Position numbers and translations under genes: made by a program. The notes beneath the pieces were generated by a model. It was not told where the DNA came from, ran no database searches, and worked only from the letters and a program-made list of their open reading frames with translations. A DNA stretch of 62,255 bases from NCBI GenBank assembly GCA_011525685.1, contig WYBW01000129.1, positions 1 to 62,255 of the forward strand, read 5' to 3'. Position 1 is the stretch's first letter; every line of letters starts with the position of its first letter. Below are positions 55,633 to 62,255 of the stretch, in pieces. Source of the stretch: Verrucomicrobiia bacterium (lineage in GTDB: Bacteria > Verrucomicrobiota > Verrucomicrobiia > Limisphaerales > JADLHS01).

Positions 55633-55953
55633 ATGACTGCTGCAACTCTCTCGCGCTACAAAGTTCAGGCCGCGATTCTCAAGGCCCTTGCGCATCCCAC
55701 CCGCCTCTTCATCGTGGACGAACTCTCCCGAGGCGAGCGCTGCGTCAATGACCTCACCGAGATGATTGGTGTCGAGATGCCCACGGTGTCCCGCCATCTG
55801 AGCCAGCTCAAGCACGCCGGCATCCTGGAGGATGAAAAGCGCGGGGTTCAGGTGTTTTACCGGCTCAAGACGCCCTGTGTGATGAACTTCTTCCAATGCG
55901 TGGCGGCGGTGGCGAGCGAGGAAAGCAGCGCGCTGGTTCGGCGGGCTGCCTGA
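55633..55953 (+). CDS. ArsR/SmtB family transcriptional regulator
   Basis: 106 residues from the ATG at 55633 (GTG 55618 is possible). Winged helix: 'ILKALAHPTRLFIVDELSRGERCVNDLTEMIGVEMPTVSRHLSQLKHAGILEDEKRGVQVFYRLKTPCVMNFFQCV'. Two Cys in the alpha5/C-terminal area ('TPCVMNFFQC') and one at 'GERCVNDL' could bind a soft metal, metalloid or thiol-reactive effector. It probably represses its own gene and the permease through the dyads at 55600 and 55979, releasing when the effector binds. Confidence 0.9.
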   Translation: MTAATLSRYKVQAAILKALAHPTRLFIVDELSRGERCVNDLTEMIGVEMPTVSRHLSQLKHAGILEDEKRGVQVFYRLKTPCVMNFFQCVAAVASEESSALVRRAA

Positions 55954-55978
55954 TGCTGATCTTTTTTTAACCGGACAT

Positions 55979-55994
55979 TTAGCGAATTGGCGAA
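55979..55994. promoter_or_regulatory. Second operator-like site directly before the permease start
   Basis: TTAGCGAATTGGCGAA ends one base before the permease ATG and matches the 55600 dyad at 12 of 16 positions, including both TTAGC and TTGGC cores. A T7 tract (about 55961-55968) precedes it. A regulator bound here would block initiation or translation start of the permease mRNA region; binding is inferred. Confidence 0.5.
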
Positions 55995-57299
55995 ATGACA
56001 ACAGACTGGCGCATTGAATGGAAACCGCTGGCCGCGATCATGGTAGTGTTCCTGGCCTGTTTCTTTTTGCCGGTCGGTGCGGCACGGTTTGACAACGCCG
56101 TGACCGAGGCGTTTGAACTCGTGAAGTGGTATGCGCAGGAGCATGTCATTCTCTGCCTCATCCCGGCGTTCTTCATCGCCGGGGCAATTGGCGTGTTCGT
56201 AAGCCAGACGTCGGTAATGAAATATCTCGGGCCAAAGGCGCACAAGGCGCTGGCTTACGGTGTCGCGTCGGTGTCCGGGACGATTCTCGCGGTGTGTTCC
56301 TGCACCGTGCTGCCGTTGTTCGCCGGCATCTGGCGGATGGGCGCGGGACTCGGGCCGGCGACGGCGTTTCTGTATTCCGGCCCGGCGATCAACGTGCTGG
56401 CCATCATTCTGACGGCGCGGATTCTCGGCTTGGAACTGGGCATCGCCCGTGCGGTTGGGGCGGTGGTGTTCAGCATCGTGATTGGACTTGCGATGCACTT
56501 CATCTTTCGCAAGGAGGAACAGGAGAAGGCGGATGCAGCAGCGCAGTTGCCCGAGCCGGAGGTGAAACGGCCGCTTTGGCAGACGGTGCTTTATTTCGCA
56601 GCGATGATCGGGATTCTGGTGTTCGCCAACTGGGGCAAGCCCGATGGCGATGGCGGCTTCTGGCATGCGGTGTGGACCTGGAAATGGCCGATCACGGCGG
56701 CGTTCAGCGTGGCGTTGGGAATCATGCTGGTGAAGTGGATTGGGCTGGCATGGTGGAAAGTGGCGCTGATCGCCGCGCCCACCGTTGCGCTGGCGTTTGC
56801 ATTCCCGCAAGAACCCGTGATTGCCTTCGTCGTGGGCGCGCTTGGTTTGTCCGTGATCACCAGCACCAGCGAGGGCGAATCGGGCGAATGGTTCTCGGCT
56901 ACCTGGACGTTTGCGAAGCAAATTCTGCCGCTACTGCTGATCGGCGTGCTGGTAGCCGGATTCTTGCTGGGCCGGCCGGGGCACGAAGGACTCATTCCCA
57001 ACGCCTGGGTGACGAATCTGGTGGGCGGCAATTCGCTGTGGGCAAACTTCTTCGCGTCGTTCGTCGGCGCTTTCATGTATTTCGCCACGTTGACGGAAGT
57101 GCCGATTCTCCAGGGCTTGATCGGCAGCGGCATGGGCAAAGGCCCGGCGCTGGCGCTGCTGCTCGCGGGCCCGGCGTTGTCGCTGCCCAACATGCTGGTG
57201 TTGCGCGGCATCATGGGCACGAAAAAGACGGTGGTGTTCGTCGCGCTCGTCATCGTGATGGCCACGATCAGCGGCATGATTTACGGAGCTTTGTTTTAA
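55995..57299 (+). CDS. UPF0718/YraQ-type permease (ArsP-like)
   Basis: 434 residues, about ten membrane segments. Family hallmark 'CSCTVLPLFAGIWRMGAGLGPATAFLYSGPAINVLAIILTARILG' (about 95-140) and its second-half counterpart 'TLTEVPILQGLIGSGMGKGPALALLLAGPALSLPNMLVLRGIMG' (about 355-400). Related permeases export organoarsenicals or move thiosulfate or other small anions; the substrate here is unknown. Regulated by the adjacent ArsR; a mini-thioredoxin follows after 22 bases, a frequent partner. Confidence 0.92.
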   Translation: MTTDWRIEWKPLAAIMVVFLACFFLPVGAARFDNAVTEAFELVKWYAQEHVILCLIPAFFIAGAIGVFVSQTSVMKYLGPKAHKALAYGVASVSGTILAVCSCTVLPLFAGIWRMGAGLGPATAFLYSGPAINVLAIILTARILGLELGIARAVGAVVFSIVIGLAMHFIFRKEEQEKADAAAQLPEPEVKRPLWQTVLYFAAMIGILVFANWGKPDGDGGFWHAVWTWKWPITAAFSVALGIMLVKWIGLAWWKVALIAAPTVALAFAFPQEPVIAFVVGALGLSVITSTSEGESGEWFSATWTFAKQILPLLLIGVLVAGFLLGRPGHEGLIPNAWVTNLVGGNSLWANFFASFVGAFMYFATLTEVPILQGLIGSGMGKGPALALLLAGPALSLPNMLVLRGIMGTKKTVVFVALVIVMATISGMIYGALF

Positions 57300-57321
57300 C
57301 CAACCAACCAAGGACAGAGAT

Positions 57322-57582
57322 ATGCAACTACTCGTTATCGGACCGGGCTGCACGAAGTGCAAAACCCTCGCGCAATTCACGGAACAAGCCGTCAAGGAAC
57401 TCGGCGTGCAGGCCGAGATCAACAAGGTCACCGATCTCAAGCAAATCATGGCTCTCGGCGTGATGATGACGCCGGCACTGGCGATCAACGGCACCGTCAA
57501 AGTTACGGGCAAAGTCCCTAGCGTGGCGGAACTCAAGACGCTCCTGAGCCAGGCGGCGGAGGCGGAAAAGGCGGCGAAGTAA
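57322..57582 (+). CDS. Thioredoxin-like mini-protein (redox-active disulfide protein 2 type)
   Basis: 86 residues with the redox pair C10-x-x-C13 in 'GPGCTKCKT' and the cis-Pro loop 'GVMMTPALAINGTVKVTG'. Lys/Ala-rich helix at the C-terminus. Such proteins are regularly encoded with UPF0718 permeases and ArsR regulators. It may reduce a permease disulfide or handle the transported thiol or metalloid. Confidence 0.92.
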   Translation: MQLLVIGPGCTKCKTLAQFTEQAVKELGVQAEINKVTDLKQIMALGVMMTPALAINGTVKVTGKVPSVAELKTLLSQAAEAEKAAK

Positions 57583-57600
57583 CTGGGGAAAGGAGCAGCC

Positions 57601-58377
57601 ATGCACCACAAGGCCATCGGATTTATTGGAGGCGGGCGCATCACCCGCATCTTCCTCGAAGGCTGGCAACGTGCGCAGAAGCTGCCCGCCCGAATCGTGG
57701 TGAGCGACTGCAACACCGACGCGCTGGCCAAGATCAAGGCTCACTGGCCCAGCGTGGAAACGACTTCCACCAGCACTGCGGCCGCCGGACAGGACATCGT
57801 CTTTCTGGCCGTGCATCCGCCGGTCATGGCCGAGGTTTGCGCCAGCATCAAGGGAGCGCTCAAGCCGGATGCAATCGTCGTATCACTGGCGCCGAAGTTT
57901 AGCGTGGCGAAGCTGACCGAACTGTTGGGCGGATTCGGTCGGCTGGCGCGTGTGATTCCCAACGCGCCGTCCCTGGTGAACTGGGGCTTCAATCCGATGG
58001 CGTTCGGCCCGGCATTGACGGCGGCGGACAAAACTGAACTCACCGACCTGCTCTCACCACTTGGGGAATGTCCGGAGGTGGCCGAAGCGAAGCTGGAAGG
58101 TTACGCGCTGCTCACGGGCATGGGGCCGACGTACCTGTGGTTTCAATTGCAGGCGTTGCGGGAAGTGACGGCCGGATTTGGATTGAGCGACGCGGACATC
58201 GGTTGGGCGCTGCGGCGCACCGTGTGCGGCGCCATGCGGACGCTGTTCGAGTCCGGCCTGACTCCGGAGGAAGTGATGGACCTCATCCCCGTGAAACCGC
58301 TGGCCGAAATGGAATCGCAAGTAACCGAGATGTATCGCACGCGGCTGCCTGCGCTTTACCAAAAAGTCAAACCGTGA
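57601..58377 (+). CDS. Pyrroline-5-carboxylate reductase-like NAD(P)-binding protein
   Basis: 258 residues. N-terminal Rossmann fold with 'GFIGGGRITRIFLEGW' (6-21), 'VFLAVHPPVMAEVCASIKGALKPDAIVVSLAPKFSVAKL' and 'RVIPNAPSLVNWGFNPM', then a ProC-type dimerisation domain. ProC normally has an 'GxT...SPPAY' block near the C-terminus ('LTGMGPTYLWFQLQALREVTAGFGLS' here), somewhat divergent. Placement among redox genes rather than proline genes suggests a different substrate. It begins 18 bases after the mini-thioredoxin. Confidence 0.8.
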   Translation: MHHKAIGFIGGGRITRIFLEGWQRAQKLPARIVVSDCNTDALAKIKAHWPSVETTSTSTAAAGQDIVFLAVHPPVMAEVCASIKGALKPDAIVVSLAPKFSVAKLTELLGGFGRLARVIPNAPSLVNWGFNPMAFGPALTAADKTELTDLLSPLGECPEVAEAKLEGYALLTGMGPTYLWFQLQALREVTAGFGLSDADIGWALRRTVCGAMRTLFESGLTPEEVMDLIPVKPLAEMESQVTEMYRTRLPALYQKVKP

Positions 58378-58392
58378 CTGCTGCGTTTCATC

Positions 58393-58525
58393 GTAGCGCA
58401 GACTTCCAGTCTGCTGTATCGCGGGTTTCCAACCCGCTGCCGCCGCAACTGCTCCTATGCTCTGAGACAACCAACGCCCAGCCGACTGGAAGTCGGCGAC
58501 ACGGCAGGTTGGAAACCTGCGCTAC
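58393..58525. repeat. 133-bp composite palindromic repeat, copy 1
   Basis: Ends GTAGCGCAG and CTGCGCTAC are exact inverted repeats. The left half holds hairpins with TTCC loops (GCAGACttccaGTCTGC, GCGGGTttccaACCCGC), the right half hairpins with GGAA loops (GCCGACtggaaGTCGGC, GCAGGTtggaaACCTGC). Length 133, the same as the copies at 61953 and 62115. It lies in the gap between the ProC-like and thioredoxin genes. Confidence 0.85.
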
Positions 58526-58576
58526 GACTGCCAACCATCCCCAGTCCAATTCAACAACCGATAGCCATCAACTCTT

Positions 58577-59056
58577 ATGAGAACACCCGTCAAAATCCTG
58601 ATCATCGCCGCTGTGGCGATTGCCGCCGTGGCCGCCGTGGCGCTCAAGCAAACCAGGTCGTCCACTGAAGCTCAGACTCCGGCAGCCACCCCCTCCGCCG
58701 TTGCGGCAGCAGCGGTCGAGTCGGCTGCGCCCGCACCCGCACCCGCGCCTGCCAGGCTGCCCAAGCTTATTGATCTCGGTGCTGACAAATGCATTCCGTG
58801 CAAAATGATGGCCCCGATTCTCGCCGAGTTTAAGCGGGACTACGCGGATCAGTTTGTAACGGAGTTCATTGACGTGTGGAAAGATTCCGCGCCAGCCAGG
58901 GAATACGGCATCCGTGCCATTCCCACGCAAATCTACTTTGATGCCGAGGGCAAGGAATTGTTCCGGCACGAAGGCTTCTATGGTAAAGACGACATGCTCA
59001 ACAAATGGAAGGAACTGGGCGTGGAGATTCGCAGTCCGGCGACGGCAAAGAATTGA
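58577..59056 (+). CDS. Membrane-anchored thioredoxin-fold protein
   Basis: 159 residues. An N-terminal membrane anchor (about 7-23), an Ala/Pro spacer, and a thioredoxin domain with the active-site CIPC (72-75; 'DKCIPCKMMAPILAEF') and cis-Pro 'GIRAIPTQIYFDAEGKELFRHEGFYGKDDML'. Probably a periplasmic reductase acting on cytochrome apoproteins or a substrate of the locus. No CcdA/DsbD partner is intact nearby; a truncated signal-peptide frame downstream may be one lost gene. Confidence 0.9.
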   Translation: MRTPVKILIIAAVAIAAVAAVALKQTRSSTEAQTPAATPSAVAAAAVESAAPAPAPAPARLPKLIDLGADKCIPCKMMAPILAEFKRDYADQFVTEFIDVWKDSAPAREYGIRAIPTQIYFDAEGKELFRHEGFYGKDDMLNKWKELGVEIRSPATAKN

Positions 59057-59106
59057 ACTTGGAACGCCCTTGCAAACAAGCACCACCTGTCAAACCGAGG
59101 CAAACC

Positions 59107-61917
59107 ATGAGAACGAACAATGATGCTCGCCGCAATGGCAACCCTCCTACTGCTTGCGCTGACCGGTCGTATCTTCGCTGCAAACCGATACGATCACGCT
59201 GCGTAGCGCAGGTTTCCAACCTGCTGACTTGTGCCGCTTGGGAAGCGTCACAAGGGATTGCCGGAGCAAAGCGACGGCAAGGCCCGCAGGGCCGAGCGAG
59301 CGGGCGCGAGCGAGCCGATCGCCGACTTCCAGTCGGCAACGCGTGGCGAGGCGTGGCGAGTCCGGGTATTCGCACCGTTCGCGGATTGGAAATCCGCGAT
59401 ACGGCAGACTGGAAGTCTGCGCTACGAGGCCGCAGCCCGCTCCGTTCGATCTTCGTGTTCGGAGCTGTCCTGCTTGGCTGCGTCTTGGTTTCTGGTGGGT
59501 CAGCCACGGCGGAAGCCAACGACACGGGCAAGCGTCCCGTGCGCATCTGTCCGCCCTACCAGTTAAAGGATGAACTGGGCAATGTGATTGACCCGGTCAA
59601 GGGCATCAATGCCAACGCGCCTTATTCGCCGCGACAAACTTGCGGCGCAGTCGGCTGTCACGATTACAACAAGATCACCGAGGGTTACCACTTTCAGCAG
59701 GGCAAGGGCGAAGCCGTGCCTGCGGACATGGCGGCGCGCTTTCAATGGGTGTCCTCGCCCGGCAACTACGGTGGCACGTGGTGTTCGCCCGCGCCGCTCT
59801 ATCGCTATCTCGCGCCCAAGAGCAACAACTCGCCCGTCACCATTGACATGACCTCGGCCACGTTCATCACGGCGGGTTGTGGCAATTGTCATCCCGGCGG
59901 CGGACCACTGGAGTTTGATCGCGACGGCAAACGCTACGACGAATGGATGCGCGATCCAGCGAGCGGCCTGACGCCCGGCGGCGACAATCGCTTTGATGGT
60001 GATTACTTCAAAACCCGCTGGTCCGATTCCGGCGTCATCGAGGCTGACTGTCTTATCTGCCATCTGCCCGAATACGACCTCAACAAGCGCAACGACCATC
60101 TCAAGAAACTGAACTTCCGCTGGGCGGCCACGGAAGGCGCGGGCTTCGGCAAAGTCAGCGGCATCGTCGCCAGCAATCAAACGCCGCAGGTCGCTTACGA
60201 CCTGAAACAGTTCGATGCCAGTGGCAACGTCAAGGTGCGCGTCGTGACTCAACCTCGAAACGAAACCTGCCTCAACTGCCACGCGCAACCTGGCTGGAAA
60301 AAGCGCGGCGCGGACTATCGCACCCGCACGGATGTTCATCTGCGCGCCGGAATGCGCTGCGTGGATTGCCATCCCGCCGGCGGCAACGCCGACGACCCGC
60401 GCATCAACGGGCGCGAGGTACATCAATTCAGCAAGGGCGACGATCCCGGCGGTCGCGTGCGCGATGATTTGGACAACACCGTGCGGAATTGCACGAGTTG
60501 CCACAGCAGCGGTCAGTTCGGCGCGCCCATCGCCACGCATCCGTGGCTGCCGCCGCTCCATCTGGAAACCATCGCCTGCCAGACCTGCCACACGCCCACA
60601 AAGCAGGTGATGCCCATCCAGGTGCAGGCCAGCGACGTGTTCAATCGCGACGCATGGATTGATCCCGGCATGAAGGAACTCTGGACCTTCTACGGCGTGG
60701 ACGGCGCTTACCGCAATCACTACGGCATCCTCAAGGTCATGGGTTACGACGACAAACCCACCGAGACCTTCCGGCCCGTGCTGGCTGATTACAAAGGGAA
60801 AATCTATCCCGTGAACCGCATCCACTCGACCTGGCCGGGCATCGAAACGCCCGGCAAGCCCGGCCTCATGCAGCCGCGTCCGCCGGACATCGTAGCGATG
60901 TGGAAAGCGCACTTCGCGGACACGAACCAACACGCCGAACTGGCAATGATCAAGGACGACGACGGCGACGGTGCGCTGGAGATCAATCGCCCCGAGGAAG
61001 TGGACGCGCTCATCGCCGCCGTGACGCGACACCTGACCTCGCTCAAATACGATCTGGAGGGCAAGCGGGTGGTATGGGTTTCCAGCGACCGGGTGTATTC
61101 CTCGGGAAAAGAATATCGCATCATGGACAAGGCCGAATGGGAAGCGTCGCCCTACGCCAACGTGCATAAATACAATCACGACATCGCGCCGGCCCGGGCC
61201 GCGCTCGGCTCGGGTGGCTGCACGGACTGCCACTCGTCGAAGTCGGAATTCTTTGATCGCGCAGTTCTGCTGACAGCCTTTTCACCCGAGGACGGCGGGC
61301 CGCGCTGGACAGCGAACTCGAAGGTTCTGGGATACTCGTCGGCCTCAGTCTGGCTGGGGGCGTTCCGCGAACAAACACTGAAGCCGGTCCTCTACGCGCT
61401 GCTGGCGCTGCTGGGCGGTCTGCTGATCATTCTCGGCCTGCGCGGCGTGGCGGTGCGTCACCAGGTGTTGTCGCCATCGGCGGTGGTCGGTTGGTCCTGG
61501 CTGGCGCTTGCGGCCCTGGTCGTGGGTGGAATTCTGGTCGCCCGTTCGCCCGAACTGACGGAATACATGACCGCGCGCCGGTTCACGCTCGACGCGGCGC
61601 ACTTCTGGGTCGGCATCGGCGTGCTGCTTGTGGGCCTGGTGCTCGCGTTGCAGCAACCGTCTGCCGGCACGTCCAACGGGACGCCCGCCGGACTCCGCCG
61701 CGCGCTCTGGTTGTTGCTGGTCATCACCGGCGCGTGCGGCGCGCTGGTGTTAGTGAAGTTCAACTGGCTCGCTACGCTGACCCGCTGGGCTTACACCGGC
61801 TTTGATGTGGGTGTGACGCTGATCGCGGTGGTGTCAATCATCGCGCTGCTCGCGCGCTTGGGCCGGCCGGTCGCGCTGCAACCACATCTCCAACACCCCC
61901 AACCCGCAACCACGTGA
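59107..61917 (+). CDS. Membrane octaheme c-type cytochrome, N-terminus disturbed by a repeat
   Basis: 936 residues from the ATG at 59107. The true start is unclear: 59203-59425 is a repeat translated in frame, and the only signal peptide ('SIFVFGAVLLGCVLVSGGSATA') follows it; a TTG at 59386 would serve. Eight heme attachment sites: CX4CH at 59641, then CXXCH at about 59878 (CGNCH), 60049 (CLICH), 60268 (CLNCH), 60358 (CVDCH), 60490 (CTSCH), 60577 (CQTCH) and 61219 (CTDCH). The C-terminus has about five membrane helices (61380-61870). It should carry electrons in the periplasm and couple to the membrane quinone pool; I cannot match it to OTR, Hao or NrfA-type octahemes by eye. Confidence 0.8.
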   Translation: MRTNNDARRNGNPPTACADRSYLRCKPIRSRCVAQVSNLLTCAAWEASQGIAGAKRRQGPQGRASGRERADRRLPVGNAWRGVASPGIRTVRGLEIRDTADWKSALRGRSPLRSIFVFGAVLLGCVLVSGGSATAEANDTGKRPVRICPPYQLKDELGNVIDPVKGINANAPYSPRQTCGAVGCHDYNKITEGYHFQQGKGEAVPADMAARFQWVSSPGNYGGTWCSPAPLYRYLAPKSNNSPVTIDMTSATFITAGCGNCHPGGGPLEFDRDGKRYDEWMRDPASGLTPGGDNRFDGDYFKTRWSDSGVIEADCLICHLPEYDLNKRNDHLKKLNFRWAATEGAGFGKVSGIVASNQTPQVAYDLKQFDASGNVKVRVVTQPRNETCLNCHAQPGWKKRGADYRTRTDVHLRAGMRCVDCHPAGGNADDPRINGREVHQFSKGDDPGGRVRDDLDNTVRNCTSCHSSGQFGAPIATHPWLPPLHLETIACQTCHTPTKQVMPIQVQASDVFNRDAWIDPGMKELWTFYGVDGAYRNHYGILKVMGYDDKPTETFRPVLADYKGKIYPVNRIHSTWPGIETPGKPGLMQPRPPDIVAMWKAHFADTNQHAELAMIKDDDGDGALEINRPEEVDALIAAVTRHLTSLKYDLEGKRVVWVSSDRVYSSGKEYRIMDKAEWEASPYANVHKYNHDIAPARAALGSGGCTDCHSSKSEFFDRAVLLTAFSPEDGGPRWTANSKVLGYSSASVWLGAFREQTLKPVLYALLALLGGLLIILGLRGVAVRHQVLSPSAVVGWSWLALAALVVGGILVARSPELTEYMTARRFTLDAAHFWVGIGVLLVGLVLALQQPSAGTSNGTPAGLRRALWLLLVITGACGALVLVKFNWLATLTRWAYTGFDVGVTLIAVVSIIALLARLGRPVALQPHLQHPQPATT
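59120..59206 (+). pseudogene. Signal-peptide fragment cut off by a repeat
   Basis: ATG 59120 opens a 28-residue frame that is a good signal peptide or first membrane helix ('MLAAMATLLLLALTGRIFA'). Its stop codon TAG lies within the first bases of the 133-bp-family repeat (GTAGCGCAG from 59203). The gene would appear to have been cut by insertion. It could have been the true start of the cytochrome gene or a separate gene (for example a membrane redox partner) now lost. Confidence 0.5.
59203..59425. repeat. 133-bp-family repeat with internal extension, inside the cytochrome N-terminus
   Basis: Ends GTAGCGCAGG and CTGCGCTAC. The right part (from about 59305) is close to the copies at 61953 and 62115, sharing the GACTTCCAGTCGGCA, GGCGAGGCGTGGCG and GCGGATTGGAAATCCGCG blocks. 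It has 90 extra bases after the first hairpin. The frame of the cytochrome runs through it without a stop, which allows the host gene to survive. Confidence 0.8.
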
Positions 61918-61952
61918 CGGTGGCTTGGAACAATGCGGCACGGCCCTGCCTC

Positions 61953-62085
61953 GTAGCGCAGGTTTCCAACCTGCTGTATCGCCGACTTCTAGTCGGCAGG
62001 GCTTGGCGAGGCGTGGCGCGTTTGGATATTCGCGAAGTTCGCGGATTGGAAATCCGCGATACGGCAGACTGGAAGTCTGCGCTAC
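61953..62085. repeat. 133-bp composite palindromic repeat, copy 3
   Basis: Same ends and hairpins as copy 1, with an internal GGCTTGGCGAGGCGTGGCGCG block shared with the next copy and the 59203 copy. Located 36 bases after the octaheme cytochrome stop. The remainder of 61918-62255 holds only this and the next copy. Confidence 0.9.
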
Positions 62086-62114
62086 GGTTTCCAAGCTGGC
62101 GCTGCACAGCGATT

Positions 62115-62247
62115 GTAGCGCAGGTTTCCAACCTGCTGTTTCGCCGACTTCCAGTCGGCAGGGCTTGGCGAGGCGTGGCGCGTCCGGATATTCGCACCGT
62201 TCGCGGATTGGAAATCCGCGATACGGCAGACTGGAAGTCTGCGCTAC
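62115..62247. repeat. 133-bp composite palindromic repeat, copy 4 (tandem)
   Basis: In direct tandem with 61953-62085 with 29 bases between, same length, and about 90% identical. Tandem placement suggests duplication or repeated insertion next to an existing copy. No array of spacers as in CRISPR is present. Confidence 0.9.
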
Positions 62248-62255
62248 GGTTTCCA

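Noticed and set aside
61953..62247. CRISPR array at the right end
   Set aside because: Two long near-identical copies with internal palindromes, no short repeats with variable spacers and no cas genes.

Overview
The window looks like chromosome of a GC-rich verrucomicrobium, probably of the Pedosphaera/Limisphaerales type, though a planctomycete-like relative cannot be excluded from sequence alone. Pointers are the DUF1501 + PSD1 (planctomycete cytochrome) pair, several prepilin-like proteins with DG-type tails, a paired bactofilin locus, a giant TIG/beta-helix protein, and many short palindromic repeats between genes. GTG and TTG starts are common and many neighbouring genes overlap by 1-11 bases.

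Region by region. 1-4817: 3' part of a giant secreted TIG + parallel-beta-helix protein. 4.9-5.5 kb: RNase P RNA, carrying a palindromic repeat inside it and preceded by an inverted 'empty' copy of its two ends. 5.5-6.7 kb: Tat-exported Gfo/Idh/MocA oxidoreductase. 6.8-7.9 kb: tRNA-Phe whose 3' half is repeated 1.03 kb downstream, bracketing a HigBA toxin-antitoxin pair, which looks like a very small tRNA-targeted island without an integrase. 8-12.5 kb: LptF/G-type permease, then a tight S41 peptidase - TsaD - cysteine-cluster run. 12.7-18.6 kb: COG4299 membrane protein, class I aminotransferase, prepilin-like protein, SecD-P1-like lipoprotein + M23 peptidase, and a 43-residue basic protein ending in a clear terminator.

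18.6-20.0 kb holds no convincing gene but is full of nested complementary segments, GNRA-type hairpins and two loop-to-downstream pseudoknots, all consistent with one plus-strand RNA of about 0.9-1.1 kb. I do not recognise it; it is the best candidate here for something undescribed. It lies directly upstream of a pseudopilin operon (PilV/PilW/PilX-like) with a repeat- and tyrosine-rich third protein. A GspC/GspB-like membrane protein, a truncated prepilin, AroE and a prepilin peptidase with a large insert follow.

26.6-40.4 kb is mostly housekeeping: AspRS, transaldolase, a 2-oxoacid dehydrogenase E1a-E1b-E2 operon, a hybrid kinase plus double-receiver regulator, HIT hydrolase, PhoH, YbeY, DUF502 and RecO. 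40.6-49.1 kb: DUF1501/PSD1 pair, beta-propeller protein, two bactofilins (one with zinc ribbons) and a serine hydrolase. 49.8-55.4 kb: a 41-residue P-type-ATPase-N-like microprotein coupled to a Na/Pi cotransporter, then a flotillin/NfeD membrane module.

55.6-61.9 kb: an ArsR regulator with two matching operator-like dyads, a UPF0718 permease, a mini-thioredoxin, a ProC-like reductase, a membrane-anchored thioredoxin and a membrane octaheme cytochrome. This looks like one regulated redox locus, invaded by copies of a 133-bp composite palindromic repeat, one of which sits in the N-terminal coding region of the cytochrome.
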